NCBI GenBank assembly: GCA_963676605.2
Contig: CAXXSP010000018.1
Coordinates: 62,001-126,000, forward strand
Reading direction: 5' to 3'
DNA from: SABI01 sp963676605
GTDB lineage: Bacteria > Spirochaetota > Spirochaetia > Sphaerochaetales > Sphaerochaetaceae
DNA length: 64,000 bases
Each line of letters begins with the position of its first letter. Within the stretch, counting starts at the first letter, position 1. Under the pieces are notes generated by a model. It was not told the DNA's origin, made no database searches, and saw only the letters and a program-made list of their open reading frames with translations. A program made the position numbers and the translations under genes. This document shows, one piece after another, positions 8,655 to 17,703 of this stretch.

Positions 8655-9761
8655 TCAGATCTCGATCAGCTCATACTCCAGGGATCCCAGGCCTATCTTT
8701 ACTCCGTGCGTTAGAGCTGAAATCCAGTTTGTCTCCGGTGATACATCAGTGAAATGGTCATGATGAATATGTCCGTGTTTTTCCAGGAGAGACCCGGCAA
8801 TGGCCGGCTGTCTGTTCACCGCATCAGCACACGCTTTATCAAGAGCAATCGGATCGAAGGAGGCATACATGCCGACATCAGGTACGATAGGAATATCGTT
8901 CTCGCTATGACAGTCGCAATAGGGAGAAACATCCACGACAAGAGAAATGTGGAAGTGAGGTCGGTCCTGGAGTACCGCTTTGGTGTACTCTGCGATTTTA
9001 CAGTTAAGGATATCATTTGCCTCGTCCCGTCCCGGTCGTACCGCGTCTGTAGGACAGACGCCGATGCACCGACCGCAGCCTACACAGATAGCGTGATCAA
9101 TGAAGGCTTTTCCGTTTGTAATGGTAATTGCATCATGAGCACAGTTTTTCGCACATTTCGCACACCCTATACAGGGCATCTGTTCTACATAGGGCTTGCC
9201 GGATGAGTGCATTTCCATTTTTCCCGCACGGGACCCGCTGCCCATACCGAGATTCTTCAGGGCGCCTCCGAAACCAGTCAGTTCATGTCCTTTAAAATGG
9301 GTGAGGGAGATGACAATATCGGCATCCATGATGGCTGTACCTATCTTCGCCTCTTTGATATATTCTCCGCCTTGAACAGGAACAAGAGTTTCATCAGTGC
9401 CTTTCAACCCATCGGCTATAATGGTATGAACACCCGTTTGAAAAGGATTGTACCCATTGGCATAGGCACTGTCGAGATGGTCGAGCGCATTCTTTCTTCC
9501 ACCGACGTACAGTGTCGCACAGTCAGTGACAAAGGGTCTGCCTCCGAGGCGCTTTACGTAATCTGATACAACCTTCGCATAATTAGGACGTAAGAATGCC
9601 AGATTGCCCGGCTCTCCGAAGTGAAGCTTTATTGCTGTGAATTTATTTTCGAAATCGATCGTGTCGATCCCCGCTTTTTTCATCAGCTTCTCGAGTTTCT
9701 GGAGCAGATTCATCTCTCCAGTCGTATGCATATCTGTAAAGTATACCTTTGATTTATTCAT
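8655..9761 (-). CDS. DUF362 protein with two [4Fe-4S] ferredoxin motifs
   Basis: This is a 368-residue cytosolic protein. An N-terminal DUF362 domain (KLHFGEPGNLAFLRP, TDCATLYVGGRKNA, SLTHFKGHELTGFGGALKN) surrounds a bacterial ferredoxin insert with two CxxCxxCxxxC motifs: CIGCAKCAKNC at about residues 195-205 and CVGCGRCIGVCP at about 225-236. Such proteins are widespread in anaerobes and presumed to be electron-transfer proteins, but their reaction is not known. GGGAGG lies ten bases before the ATG. It appears to be a single-gene unit with its own terminator. The presence of clusters is a strong prediction; a physiological role is not. Confidence 0.85.
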   Translation of the reverse strand: MNKSKVYFTDMHTTGEMNLLQKLEKLMKKAGIDTIDFENKFTAIKLHFGEPGNLAFLRPNYAKVVSDYVKRLGGRPFVTDCATLYVGGRKNALDHLDSAYANGYNPFQTGVHTIIADGLKGTDETLVPVQGGEYIKEAKIGTAIMDADIVISLTHFKGHELTGFGGALKNLGMGSGSRAGKMEMHSSGKPYVEQMPCIGCAKCAKNCAHDAITITNGKAFIDHAICVGCGRCIGVCPTDAVRPGRDEANDILNCKIAEYTKAVLQDRPHFHISLVVDVSPYCDCHSENDIPIVPDVGMYASFDPIALDKACADAVNRQPAIAGSLLEKHGHIHHDHFTDVSPETNWISALTHGVKIGLGSLEYELIEI

Positions 9762-10000
9762 GAGTTTTTATCCTCCCTGTTTAGTTAGAAGTGTACACGA
9801 AATCATAACTTTATAAAACCGCATAGTGCATGTTCATGTAATCGGAGATGGGGAACCTCATTCTTTTTACATATTTTTCTCTGAGAAGAAAGAAATGGTC
9901 TCATTGAAAAAGAACGGAGGAAAGAGAATCGTTACCAGAAGTAAAGAGGAAGGACCCTCTGATGTTCCCCTTTCCTGAGGAATATTCAGGTAATAACAGA

Positions 10001-10042
10001 ACAGACCCGTACATCCTCCTGAAGGAAGAGCTCCGGGTCTGT
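10001..10042 (-). terminator. Terminator of ssrA
   Basis: A 9-bp stem (10001-10009 with 10034-10042, ACAGACCCG/CGGGTCTGT) with a 24-base loop lies 13 bases downstream of the tmRNA 3' end. On the minus strand TTCTGTTATT follows. Confidence 0.7.
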
Positions 10043-10054
10043 CGTGTGAAGTAT

Positions 10055-10423
10055 TGGAGGTGGGGGGAGTCGAACCCCCGTCCTAACGGGCCACCCAATG
10101 GCTTCTACAGGCTTAGTTGCTGATCATGTGTTTCGAGAGTGGATCGGATCAGCAACATCCGTCACCATCTCTACACCGGTAAGATGTCCGTCTCAACACC
10201 CGGTAGGAAGAAACGTAAGCCCCAGAGTTTTACAGGTCATTACAGGTTAGGAGCCGCGCCGGCAATGCCTGTACGCTGTTACTTAAGCAGCAAGAGCGTA
10301 TTCTGCGTCGTCAAAGACTTCGTCTTCTTTCTTGGCAGTTAAATTGTTTGCTAGTTTTAGGAGTTGGCGCTCCGCCTGCAACCACTGGCATGATCTGCCG
10401 CCAGTCGAAACCAATACACCCCC
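10055..10423 (-). ncRNA. ssrA: tmRNA (one-piece)
   Basis: tmRNA enters stalled ribosomes with SmpB, adds a degradation tag and releases them. The 5' end (GGGGGTG at 10423-10417, then TATTGGTTTCGACTGG) pairs over seven bases with the 3' CACCTCC at 10062-10056. The T-arm GGGGGTTCGACTCCCCC is clear and the discriminator is A at 10055. CCA is not encoded. The tag frame resumes at GCA (10351-10349) after AAAACTA and stops at TAA (10285-10283). It encodes 22 residues, beginning ANNLTAKKED and ending AEYALAA, longer than the 11-residue E. coli tag. smpB lies directly upstream in the same direction, with a separate promoter between them. Confidence 0.95.
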
Positions 10424-10463
10424 TTTCGGGGATCTGACTTCCTTATCTCGAAAGTCTAAAGAG

Positions 10464-10492
10464 AATATACGCCTGTCAGGGGAAATAATCAA
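10464..10492 (-). promoter_or_regulatory. Promoter of ssrA
   Basis: TTGATT (10492-10487), exactly 17 bases, then TATATT (10469-10464) lie on the minus strand between smpB and ssrA. The predicted start gives a precursor leader of roughly 30 bases before the mature tmRNA 5' end, which RNase P would remove. Confidence 0.7.
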
Positions 10493-10500
10493 GTGGCTGA

Positions 10501-10966
10501 TCAGCGGTTATAATTCTTCATCTCACGACGCATATCACGTTTCGTGTCACGCTCTTTGATCGCATTACGTTTGTCATGAGACTGTTTACCGCGACAGAGG
10601 CTGACCTGAACCTTCACAAGATTCCCTTTCAGGTAGATCTTGGTGGGAACAAGGGTCATTCCTTTCTCATCAACTTTTCTCTTGATACGCTTTATCTCGC
10701 TTTTATGGGCGAGAAGTCTTCGATCACGTTCAATCTCATGGTTCGCTATCGATGCGTGAGAGTAGGCGCTGATATGAAGTGATACAAGGATAAGGGATCC
10801 TTCAACGATTTTCACGTACGAATCCCCGAAGCTGAATCTGTTCGCCCTGAGAGACTTCACTTCTGTTCCCATCTAGAGAGATTCCGCATTCAAAATCTTC
10901 CACAACCTCATAGTTGAAGTAGGCTTTTCTGTTCTTCTGCAGAAGGGTATAGGTATCTTTAGCCAT
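10501..10966 (-). CDS. smpB: SsrA-binding protein (frameshifted)
   Basis: SmpB binds the tRNA-like part of tmRNA and places it in the ribosome. The start MAKDTYTLLQKNRKAYFNYE is typical, as is the downstream GTEVKSLRANRFSFGDSYV. The C-terminal tail is basic (KRDTKRDMRREMKNYNR type), as needed for decoding-centre contact. The frame breaks at the GGG of the coding strand (10870-10868). Deleting one G restores ISLDGTEVKSLRA and a 154-residue protein, so a sequence error is likely. The ATG is one base after the stop of the upstream PEGA/FGE-fold gene, which implies translational coupling, and ssrA follows. Confidence 0.88.
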
Positions 10967-10967
10967 A

Positions 10968-12407
10968 TCAGTTCCACACGATCCTGAAGCCTGCAGTGTC
11001 ACTGCATTCGTTCTTTTTCATCAACACCGAGTACTGCAACGGTCTATCTCGGAAGCATCATTGAGATAACTTCCTCCCTTGATGATAATGAGAGTTTCAT
11101 CTGAAGGAGCATCCACCGTACCGTCAAGATATCTTTCGAGTGGGATATACGACTCTCCTGTTATTTCCCAGAGACCGCCGAACATGCCGCTAGGAGAATC
11201 TCCCGTCCTGTATGCATTCAGTGTAGAAGCATATCCGTCTACCGAGGCCGCTGCATACTCCCACTCTGCATTGGAAGGGAGAGATACCTGTTTGCCGCTC
11301 TTCTCGGATAGCCACTGAGTGAAGGCCAAAGCCGAATAGTAGCTGATATTCCGCACAGGAGTCGCCGACTCAAAGGCGGTGGTCGGATAGACTCCGTCAA
11401 GGTAGGATTCCATCGACGAGGCCGGCCTTTATGAGTGTTTCTTTCTGATCTTTCGCCCAGGAGGGGTTCTCCTCGAGAAAGAGTGCATACTGGTATTCGC
11501 TGATCTCTGATTCACTGAGAATGAAGGGGTTTACGCTCGTTTCTCTCTGAAGTTCCTGAACTCCGGGATAAGAGGTCTCTGTTACCGGCCTTCCTTCTGT
11601 GAAGCTACCGCCATCATAGCGGAACCCATGTATTTCCATTCGGTCATACGTGAGTGTATCGATCATTGAGGCTGATTCAGGTATTAGATCAGAAACTGTC
11701 TGGCGTGTGCTCTTCTGTTCGTAGGTAAGCTGTGCGAGCTTCTCTGTCACACTCGCGAGAGCAGAGGTGTCGAGGCCATGTTCTTTCAGGAAATCAAGAG
11801 AGTCGCTGTAGTCTTTACGCATTTCTTCACTGGTGATGAAGTATGCACTTTTTTGAAGGAAAGAGAGGATCTGATGTGAGTCCTTCCCGTTCACTGCCGT
11901 CTGAGCCGCGAAGGAGAAGAGAGGAGGGTAGTGGTAGACGGTATCATAGCTGAGAATGGCAGAGTGAGTCACAACATCTTCGAAAAGGGATTCGTAATAT
12001 GCTCCAAGGTCCTCTTCATTCAGATAATAGGTTCCGGTTTTCTGATATTTCTTAGGGAAGAGATGTGTAAAGAGAATTTTCCCTCTCACGTTCAATATCT
12101 CTTCTTCTGAAGCTATACCACGGAACGAATAGGTGAGGGTATGATCCCCTGAAGGAACGAATTCAGTGATGGTTCCCGATCCGAGGTATTCCCCGTCGAG
12201 ATAGATCGCTGAGCCTACAACAGGAGAGGAGATGGTATAATACCGTCCGCTCTTGATCTGTCCAGGAAGGATCGCAACCACATAGAACACCGCTATGATG
12301 AGGGCTGCCCAGATGATAGTGAGATATACAGGGGGTTCAAGATTCCATTTCCTGACCAGATGTACCGGTTTTACCGGTGGAGCGGGATGCTCTTTCTTTT
12401 TAGCCAT
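10968..12407 (-). CDS. Membrane protein with PEGA and FGE/sulfatase-modifying-like domains (two compensating frameshifts)
   Basis: The repaired protein has about 479 residues. It has one membrane helix near residues 28-50 (VYLTIIWAALIIAVFYVVAI), a PEGA-like segment (SPVVGSAIYLDGEYLGSG), a helical middle and a C-terminal FGE/SUMF1-like domain: NISYYSALAFTQWLSEKSG, LPSNAEWEYAAA, GGLWEITGE, IIKGGSY, then GFRIVWN. One surplus base at 11410-11411 and one missing base near 11027-11028 break the frame, and both repairs give family-like sequence. It starts at the ATG at 12407 just after a promoter, and smpB begins one base after its stop. The formylglycine-enzyme cysteines are not evident, so it is probably a non-catalytic or binding relative. 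Function unknown. Confidence 0.7.
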
Positions 12408-12416
12408 ACCGTTAGA

Positions 12417-12445
12417 AACCTACTCCTTAGGTCTCATATTGTCAA
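12417..12445 (-). promoter_or_regulatory. Putative promoter of the PEGA/FGE-fold gene (leaderless type)
   Basis: A perfect TTGACA (12445-12440), 17 bases, then TAGGTT (12422-12417) lie on the minus strand, nine bases before the ATG. The AAGGAG in this stretch falls in the spacer, 15 bases from the start codon, and so is not a useful ribosome site. The -35 box overlaps the lepB -35 on the other strand. Confidence 0.45.
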
Positions 12446-12467
12446 TATGAAGCTATTATGATAGCTT
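12439..12467 (+). promoter_or_regulatory. Putative promoter of lepB (leaderless type)
   Basis: TTGTCA (12439-12444), 17 bases, then a weak TAGCTT (12462-12467) end seven bases before the lepB ATG. No ribosome-binding site precedes that ATG. Confidence 0.35.
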
Positions 12468-12474
12468 AGTCTTC

Positions 12475-13470
12475 ATGATGAGTTATTCACAGTGGATCGT
12501 CGGTTCTACCGAACGACTGCTTACCAGGAGAAAACAGCGTAAGGCTGACGAGAAAGCCCTCAAGGACCAGAAGAAAACAGTAAAGGGCGAAGTCCTCAGC
12601 TGGCTCGATGCCATTATATTTGCGGTTATCGTCGTCCTTCTTCTCAACCAGTTTCTCTTTCAGCTCTTCATGATACCGACTCCGTCGATGGTTGATACCT
12701 TCCTTATAAAGGACCGGGTATATGTGAGTAAGATCGCCTACGGAGTTGAGACCTATCCTACAGGACCGAAAATCTTTTCTTCCAATATCCCGTTGAGAGA
12801 TGATGTCATCGTCTTTTACAATCCGCAATACGAATCCCGTGGACCTGTGTATGATATTCTCGCCCAGATGATATATATGGCGACTTTCTCCCTCGTGAAT
12901 ATAGACAGGGATGAGAACGGCAATCCGAGAGAGAGACTGTATGTAAAGCGTGCAGCGGGTATCTCGGGTGATATCGTATCGTTCAGAGAGGGAACCGCCC
13001 AGGTTAGGGGGTTCGGACAGTCAGACTCTCTGCCTGATCCTGAATTCAGAAAAGCGAACAATCTGAGCACTGCACCCAAGCAGACGATCGACAGCTCCAA
13101 TTACCCCGGCTTTAAAGCCTACGGAGAACTGCTTGCCTACCAGACTGCAGGATTTGATACTCCTCCTTCCTACCTCCTTCAGGATTATAAGGTGGTACAG
13201 AACTACAGCGGCCTCGTGGACTATTATGAGATTGATCACTCAACGAAGGAGGCAACTGCCCAGCTCTTTCCTTCGTCACTTGAGAACAGAAGCGTTCTGG
13301 CGCAGAAGGAACGGGGACTTTATGTACCTGAAGGCTATACACTTCCCTTCGGAGACAATAGAGACAATTCACAGGACGGACGCTATTTCGGTCCGGTCAG
13401 CAATACTGAAATCATCGGTCGGGTGAAATTCATCTTCTGGCCGTTCAGCAGGATCACTCCCATCAGCTGA
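12475..13470 (+). CDS. lepB: Signal peptidase I
   Basis: This inner-membrane serine/lysine protease removes signal peptides from exported proteins. The 331-residue protein has a basic N-terminal tail, a membrane helix at about 44-66, the nucleophile Ser71 in PTPSMVDT, the general base Lys158 in LYVKRAAGISGD and the box GDNRDNSQDGRYFG near the C-terminus. An insertion of about 100 residues between the Lys box and the last box makes it longer than the minimal family. The start is the first of two tandem ATGs; there is no Shine-Dalgarno site, but a promoter is close upstream. Its stop overlaps the hemW start by one base. Confidence 0.93.
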   Translation: MMSYSQWIVGSTERLLTRRKQRKADEKALKDQKKTVKGEVLSWLDAIIFAVIVVLLLNQFLFQLFMIPTPSMVDTFLIKDRVYVSKIAYGVETYPTGPKIFSSNIPLRDDVIVFYNPQYESRGPVYDILAQMIYMATFSLVNIDRDENGNPRERLYVKRAAGISGDIVSFREGTAQVRGFGQSDSLPDPEFRKANNLSTAPKQTIDSSNYPGFKAYGELLAYQTAGFDTPPSYLLQDYKVVQNYSGLVDYYEIDHSTKEATAQLFPSSLENRSVLAQKERGLYVPEGYTLPFGDNRDNSQDGRYFGPVSNTEIIGRVKFIFWPFSRITPIS

Positions 13471-14627
13471 TGAGGGAATCTACCGGTTTATACATCCATA
13501 TACCCTTCTGTTTCTCCCGTTGCGGTTATTGCGCCTTCTATTCAACTTCACACGTTTCCGTCTCTCTCATAGAAGAATATTCTGCTGCGATAACTGAAGA
13601 AGTCTCACGTATCATGAGAGAACGAAAGAGTCCCTTTACCACCGTCTATATAGGCGGAGGGAACCCGGGAATGATCCCTATCGACCATCTGATATCGTTA
13701 GCTGATATGCTTACCGCGAAGGGCGAAGTGAAGGAATTCACAATCGAGATGAATCCGGAGAACGTGAATGAGCCTATACTGCCTCTCTTTGATCACGGCA
13801 TCAACCGGCTGAGTGTAGGGATTCAGTCCCTCGATGAGCGGCATCTGAAAACCCTTGAACGTTCAGCCTCTCTTTCGGCAACTTATAAGGCTTTGAAGTG
13901 GATGCGTTATCTATCCCAACAAAAATCGGTTGCCATCACCGCCGATTTGATGACCTGCATACCGTTCCAGAAGGTGTCCGATACGATGCATGACATTGAC
14001 ATGCTTCTTTCGGAACTCTCCCTTCAGCATCTGTCTCTCTATAATCTCACCTGGGAAGAAGGTACCAGCCTTGTTTCCAGCAAGGAGAAGGGGAAGCTCT
14101 CTCCCTATGAGGGTGAAAAAGAGAGAGATATCCTTGAAACGCTGTGGGCGTATCTGGAAGAAAAAGGGCTCCATCAGTATGAAATTTCCAATTTCTCCAC
14201 CTCCAGAGAAACGCGTTCCCGCCATAATCAGCTCTACTGGACTGACGGAAGATATGAGGCGGTAGGCGCGAGCGCCGCCGGAGTGATAGACACAACAGAG
14301 AAGACCATCAGAAAAACCGGTCTCCCTGATGTTCATGCGTATCTCTCCGCTTCCATAGAAAACAGATATACAACAGAAGAACTCTCTCTGACTGATAGAT
14401 GTTCTGAATACATCCTCTCAGCCCTGAGAACAGCCGACGGGATCAGCATCTCCTATCTTGAAGAGATCTTCAATCTCACCTTTTCCTCAGCTTTCGAGCG
14501 TCCCCTGAAGCTGCTCGAACAGCAGTTTCCGACTCATTTCTCCTACACACCTCAGGAATTCGCTCTTACTCAAGAAGGTTTTATGCTCTGTGATTCCATC
14601 ACCTCACTCTTCCTCAAAGAACTCTGA
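13470..14627 (+). CDS. hemW: HemW-like radical SAM protein
   Basis: HemW is a heme chaperone/radical-SAM protein related to oxygen-independent coproporphyrinogen oxidase HemN. The SAM cluster motif is PFCFSRCGYCAF (Cys14, Cys18, Cys21), with the fourth family cysteine replaced by Ala. Other motifs are IGGGNPGMI (usually GGGTP), FTIEMNPENV, INRLSVGIQS, and RHNQLYW in the C-terminal half. At 385 residues it is normal in length. It begins in the lepB stop (TGATG), so it is cotranslated with lepB. HemW is preferred to HemN because HemN's N-terminal extension is absent. Heme trafficking is a family inference. Confidence 0.85.
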   Translation: MRESTGLYIHIPFCFSRCGYCAFYSTSHVSVSLIEEYSAAITEEVSRIMRERKSPFTTVYIGGGNPGMIPIDHLISLADMLTAKGEVKEFTIEMNPENVNEPILPLFDHGINRLSVGIQSLDERHLKTLERSASLSATYKALKWMRYLSQQKSVAITADLMTCIPFQKVSDTMHDIDMLLSELSLQHLSLYNLTWEEGTSLVSSKEKGKLSPYEGEKERDILETLWAYLEEKGLHQYEISNFSTSRETRSRHNQLYWTDGRYEAVGASAAGVIDTTEKTIRKTGLPDVHAYLSASIENRYTTEELSLTDRCSEYILSALRTADGISISYLEEIFNLTFSSAFERPLKLLEQQFPTHFSYTPQEFALTQEGFMLCDSITSLFLKEL

Positions 14628-14680
14628 TCCTCTCCTTCTGGACACCGTGAAGTGCACGTATACTCATCAGGGTAGGATAC

Positions 14681-14708
14681 TTGACGGAAAAGAAAGGGGC
14701 ATGATACC
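14681..14708 (+). promoter_or_regulatory. Possible promoter of yebC-ruvCAB-queA
   Basis: TTGACG (14681-14686), 16 bases, then GATACC (14703-14708) lie in the 134-base gap after hemW and would give a leader of about 45 bases. The -10 box is weak. Confidence 0.35.
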
Positions 14709-14761
14709 CTAAGACGCTTTCCAACAGGAAGAAAAATAGAAATCAAGAGGTACGTACAGGT

Positions 14762-15508
14762 ATGTCCGGTCATAGTAAATGGGCGACGATTAAGCATAAG
14801 AAAGGGGCCGCAGACGCAAAGCGCGGTCAGATGTTCACGAAGCTGATCAAGGAAATCATGGTTGCAGCGAAAATGGGCGGGAGTGATCCCGATTCCAATG
14901 CAAGGCTGAGAACAGCTGTCCTGAAAGCCAGAAGCGAGAACATGCCTAAAGATAATATCGAACGGGCTATCAAGAAAGGTGCAGGAGAGCTTGAGGGCTC
15001 GACCTATTATGAACTCACCTACGAAGGATATGCTCCCGGCGGAGTCGCGATTATTATCGATACCTTGACAGACAATAAGAATAGAACCGCTGCCGATGTC
15101 CGTTCCACCCTCACTAAACTGGGAGGATCCCTCGGTGCAACCGGTTCGGTTTCATATATGTTCCAGACCAAGGGAATCATCACCTATGATGAAGAGACCT
15201 ATTCGGAAGACCAGATCCTTGAAGCAGCCCTTGATCTCGGAGCTGAAGATATCTCCACTGAAGACGGAGTGATAGAAGTCATCACCGAGCCTTCAGATTT
15301 CTCAGGCGTCCTTGAGGGAATGCAGGAGGCGGAATTTAAGGAATCGAGCGCTGAGGTGACCAAGATTGCAGATCAGATGGTCTCCCTCGACAATGAGAAG
15401 ACCCGGAAGGTTTTGAAGATCATTGACAAGCTCGAAGAACTCGACGATGTACAGAATGTATCTTCCAATCTGGAACTCCCCGATGATTTTGATGATTCAG
15501 AGGAATAA
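14762..15508 (+). CDS. yebC: YebC/PmpR family (TACO1-like) protein
   Basis: This is a 248-residue cytosolic protein of the YebC/TACO1 family. These proteins were long listed as transcription regulators and are now linked to relief of ribosome stalling. The start MSGHSKWATIKHKKGAADAKRG is diagnostic. It is followed by ARLRTAVLKARSENMPKDNIERAIKKG, LTYEGYAPGGVAIII, DNKNRTAADVRS and GSVSYMF, and an acidic tail ends the protein. It sits directly upstream of ruvC (three bases), as in many bacteria. The ribosome site is weak (AGAGG about 11 bases upstream). Confidence 0.93.
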   Translation: MSGHSKWATIKHKKGAADAKRGQMFTKLIKEIMVAAKMGGSDPDSNARLRTAVLKARSENMPKDNIERAIKKGAGELEGSTYYELTYEGYAPGGVAIIIDTLTDNKNRTAADVRSTLTKLGGSLGATGSVSYMFQTKGIITYDEETYSEDQILEAALDLGAEDISTEDGVIEVITEPSDFSGVLEGMQEAEFKESSAEVTKIADQMVSLDNEKTRKVLKIIDKLEELDDVQNVSSNLELPDDFDDSEE

Positions 15509-15511
15509 CAG

Positions 15512-16004
15512 GTGAGAATACTGGGCATTGATCCAGGACTTGCTCATACAGGCTGGGGCGTGATTGATGCTGTCAATCATCGTTACCGGCCTGTTTCTTA
15601 TGGTGTGATCCGGACCTCTTCCTCAGAGAACAGGGAAAAGAGGATTATCCAGATAGCGAAAAATGTTTCTGAGATAGCTGCGGAACACAGCGTCGAGATA
15701 GCAAGCATGGAAGATATCTTCTTCGCGAAGAATGTGACCTCTGCTCTATCGGTGGCCAAAGTAATCGGGGCCATGATGATGGAACTCCATAACGGGGGCG
15801 TGGAAGTGAGATTGTTCACACCCGCTTGAGATAAAGATGGCGGTCTCAGGACTCGGTACTGCCCAGAAAGAACAGATTCAGGAAATGGTACGTCTTCTGC
15901 TGAATCTTGAAAAGCGTCCAAAACCTGATCACGCTGCCGATGCGCTTGCCGCGGCAATCACCTGCGCGTCAAAAGGCGGCAGGTCACGCCTGAAACTTCA
16001 CTAG
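15512..16004 (+). CDS. ruvC: Crossover junction endodeoxyribonuclease RuvC (frameshifted)
   Basis: RuvC resolves Holliday junctions. The GTG start gives MRILGIDPGLAHTGWG with catalytic Asp7; Glu67 lies in SMEDIFF and the last acidic pair in PKPDHAADALAAAI. The frame closes at TGA 15827-15829, but the rest of the protein continues in another frame. Deleting one T of the pair at 15826-15827 gives TPAEIKMAVSGLGTAQKEQI and an intact 163-residue protein. As the downstream half keeps every conserved residue, a sequence error is more likely than a pseudogene. ruvA follows after 15 bases, preceded by AAAGGAG. Confidence 0.88.
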
Positions 16005-16019
16005 GAAAGGAGTTGTATT

Positions 16020-16652
16020 ATGATTCATGCAATTAACGGAGAACTGGTCAAATCGTCTCCCTCACACGCTGTCATCCTGACTGCAGGAGGAATTGAATTC
16101 TCACTCCTTATCAGTAATACAACTGCCTCCCGTCTTTCTTCACTGCAGGGAGCTGAAAAGAGGGAGGTGAGAGTGCTCACCTATCTTCAGCACCGTGAGG
16201 ATGCGATGACTCTCTTCGGGTTCATCGATGAGAGGGAGCGAACGATCTTTCTCGAACTTCTGAAAGTGAACGGGATAGGTGCAAAGCAGGCTCTCAAGAT
16301 TCTCAGCGGCGTGCAGGTCGACGCCTTCATCCATGCGCTGGACACCTCGGATGTAAAATTCATCTCCTCAATTCCCGGTATCGGTCCGAAGACCTCCCAG
16401 AAAATCATACTGGCATTGAGGGATACGATTGTCGTACAGGAAAGCACCTCACAAGCGAGAACAGAGATGCGCGGGCTGGAAGAAGGATACAGTGATCTTG
16501 TTGCAGCCCTTTCTGATATGGGCTATGATAAGCGGCAGGTCATTCAGAGACTTCAGTCTCTCGTCAGTGACCATGAACAAGAATTGAACGGCATGAGCAT
16601 GAGTGAGAGGGAGAAGTTCCTCTTCAAAATGGCTTTGATACAATTAGGATAG
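16020..16652 (+). CDS. ruvA: Holliday junction branch migration protein RuvA
   Basis: RuvA is the junction-binding tetramer that guides RuvB. The 210-residue protein has an N-terminal OB domain (MIHAINGELVKSSP), two helix-hairpin-helix motifs (LLKVNGIGAKQALKIL and ISSIPGIGPKTSQKII) and the C-terminal RuvB-contact domain (DLVAALSDMGYDKRQV). The AAAGGAG ribosome site is seven bases before the ATG. It is part of yebC-ruvC-ruvA-ruvB-queA, with only four bases to ruvB. Confidence 0.95.
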   Translation: MIHAINGELVKSSPSHAVILTAGGIEFSLLISNTTASRLSSLQGAEKREVRVLTYLQHREDAMTLFGFIDERERTIFLELLKVNGIGAKQALKILSGVQVDAFIHALDTSDVKFISSIPGIGPKTSQKIILALRDTIVVQESTSQARTEMRGLEEGYSDLVAALSDMGYDKRQVIQRLQSLVSDHEQELNGMSMSEREKFLFKMALIQLG

Positions 16653-16656
16653 ACAG

Positions 16657-17703
16657 GTGAATACTCAGGATCTTCAGGAAACTTCTTTCGTCTCTACCTC
16701 CTTCCAGGAGGATAATGATTCCCATGAGAATATCCTCCGCCCGAAAATGCTTCAGGATTTTCAGGGCCAGGAGACGATGAAGGAGAACCTCGATATTTTC
16801 ATCAAGGCAGCACGGGAAAGGGAGGATTCCCTTGACCATGTATTTCTCATAGGCCCCCCGGGCCTCGGAAAGACAACCCTCGCATCCATCATCGCGAATG
16901 AGATGGGCTCAGAAATAAGAATGACCAGTGCGCCGGCACTTGAGAAACCCAAGGATCTTGCGGGTATTCTCACAAACGTTACCGAGAACAGCATCTTCTT
17001 CATTGATGAGATTCACCGTATGCGTCCCGCTCTCGAGGAGATGCTCTATATCGCAATGGAAGATTACGAGATCGACTGGATCATCGGACAGGGACCTGCA
17101 GCCAGGACGATCAGGATTCCGATTCCCCGTTTTACCCTTATCGGGGCTACCACCAAGGCAGGACAGGTCTCTTCCCCTCTCTATTCCCGGTTTGGCATCA
17201 CCTGCCGGATTGAATTCTACAGTGACGACGAATTGGCTGCCATCATCGCACGATCCTCGAAACTTCTCGAGGTGAAGATCACTGACGAGGCGACACGGCT
17301 GCTTGCACAGAGTTCACGTGGAACTCCCCGTATCGCAAACAGGTTGCTGAGACGGCTCAGGGACTATGCGAGTGTCCTTGGTAACGGAACGATTGATGAA
17401 GAGATCGTACTGAACAGTATGGATAGACTCGGTATCGACAGGAACGGTCTCGAGGAGCAGGACCGAAACATCCTTCGTGCAATTATCGAATACTATGACG
17501 GAGGACCGGTAGGAGCTGAAACGCTGGCCATCAGCGTGGGTGAAGCAATCGAATCCCTTGAAGACTTCTATGAACCTTATCTTATCCAGAAAGGATATCT
17601 CAAGAGAACTCCGCGGGGTAGAATGGTGACACAGAAGGCCTATGAACTTCTCGGAACACAGAAAAAGGTACACAGCGATGGAAATCAGGGAATTCTCTTT
17701 TAA
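16657..17703 (+). CDS. ruvB: Holliday junction branch migration helicase RuvB
   Basis: RuvB is the hexameric AAA+ motor of RuvAB branch migration. The 348-residue product has Walker A GPPGLGKTT (66-74), Walker B FFIDEIHR (about 115-121), sensor-1 TLIGATT, the arginine-finger region SPLYSRFGI and the winged-helix domain ending KGYLKRTPRGRMVT. The GTG start lies four bases after ruvA. Its last 26 bases overlap the queA start, so both are read from one message. Confidence 0.96.
   Translation: MNTQDLQETSFVSTSFQEDNDSHENILRPKMLQDFQGQETMKENLDIFIKAAREREDSLDHVFLIGPPGLGKTTLASIIANEMGSEIRMTSAPALEKPKDLAGILTNVTENSIFFIDEIHRMRPALEEMLYIAMEDYEIDWIIGQGPAARTIRIPIPRFTLIGATTKAGQVSSPLYSRFGITCRIEFYSDDELAAIIARSSKLLEVKITDEATRLLAQSSRGTPRIANRLLRRLRDYASVLGNGTIDEEIVLNSMDRLGIDRNGLEEQDRNILRAIIEYYDGGPVGAETLAISVGEAIESLEDFYEPYLIQKGYLKRTPRGRMVTQKAYELLGTQKKVHSDGNQGILF

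Noticed and set aside
15512..16004. Programmed ribosomal frameshifting in ruvC and smpB
   Set aside because: There is no slippery heptamer, downstream pseudoknot or internal ribosome-like site at the breaks, and similar breaks hit many unrelated genes.
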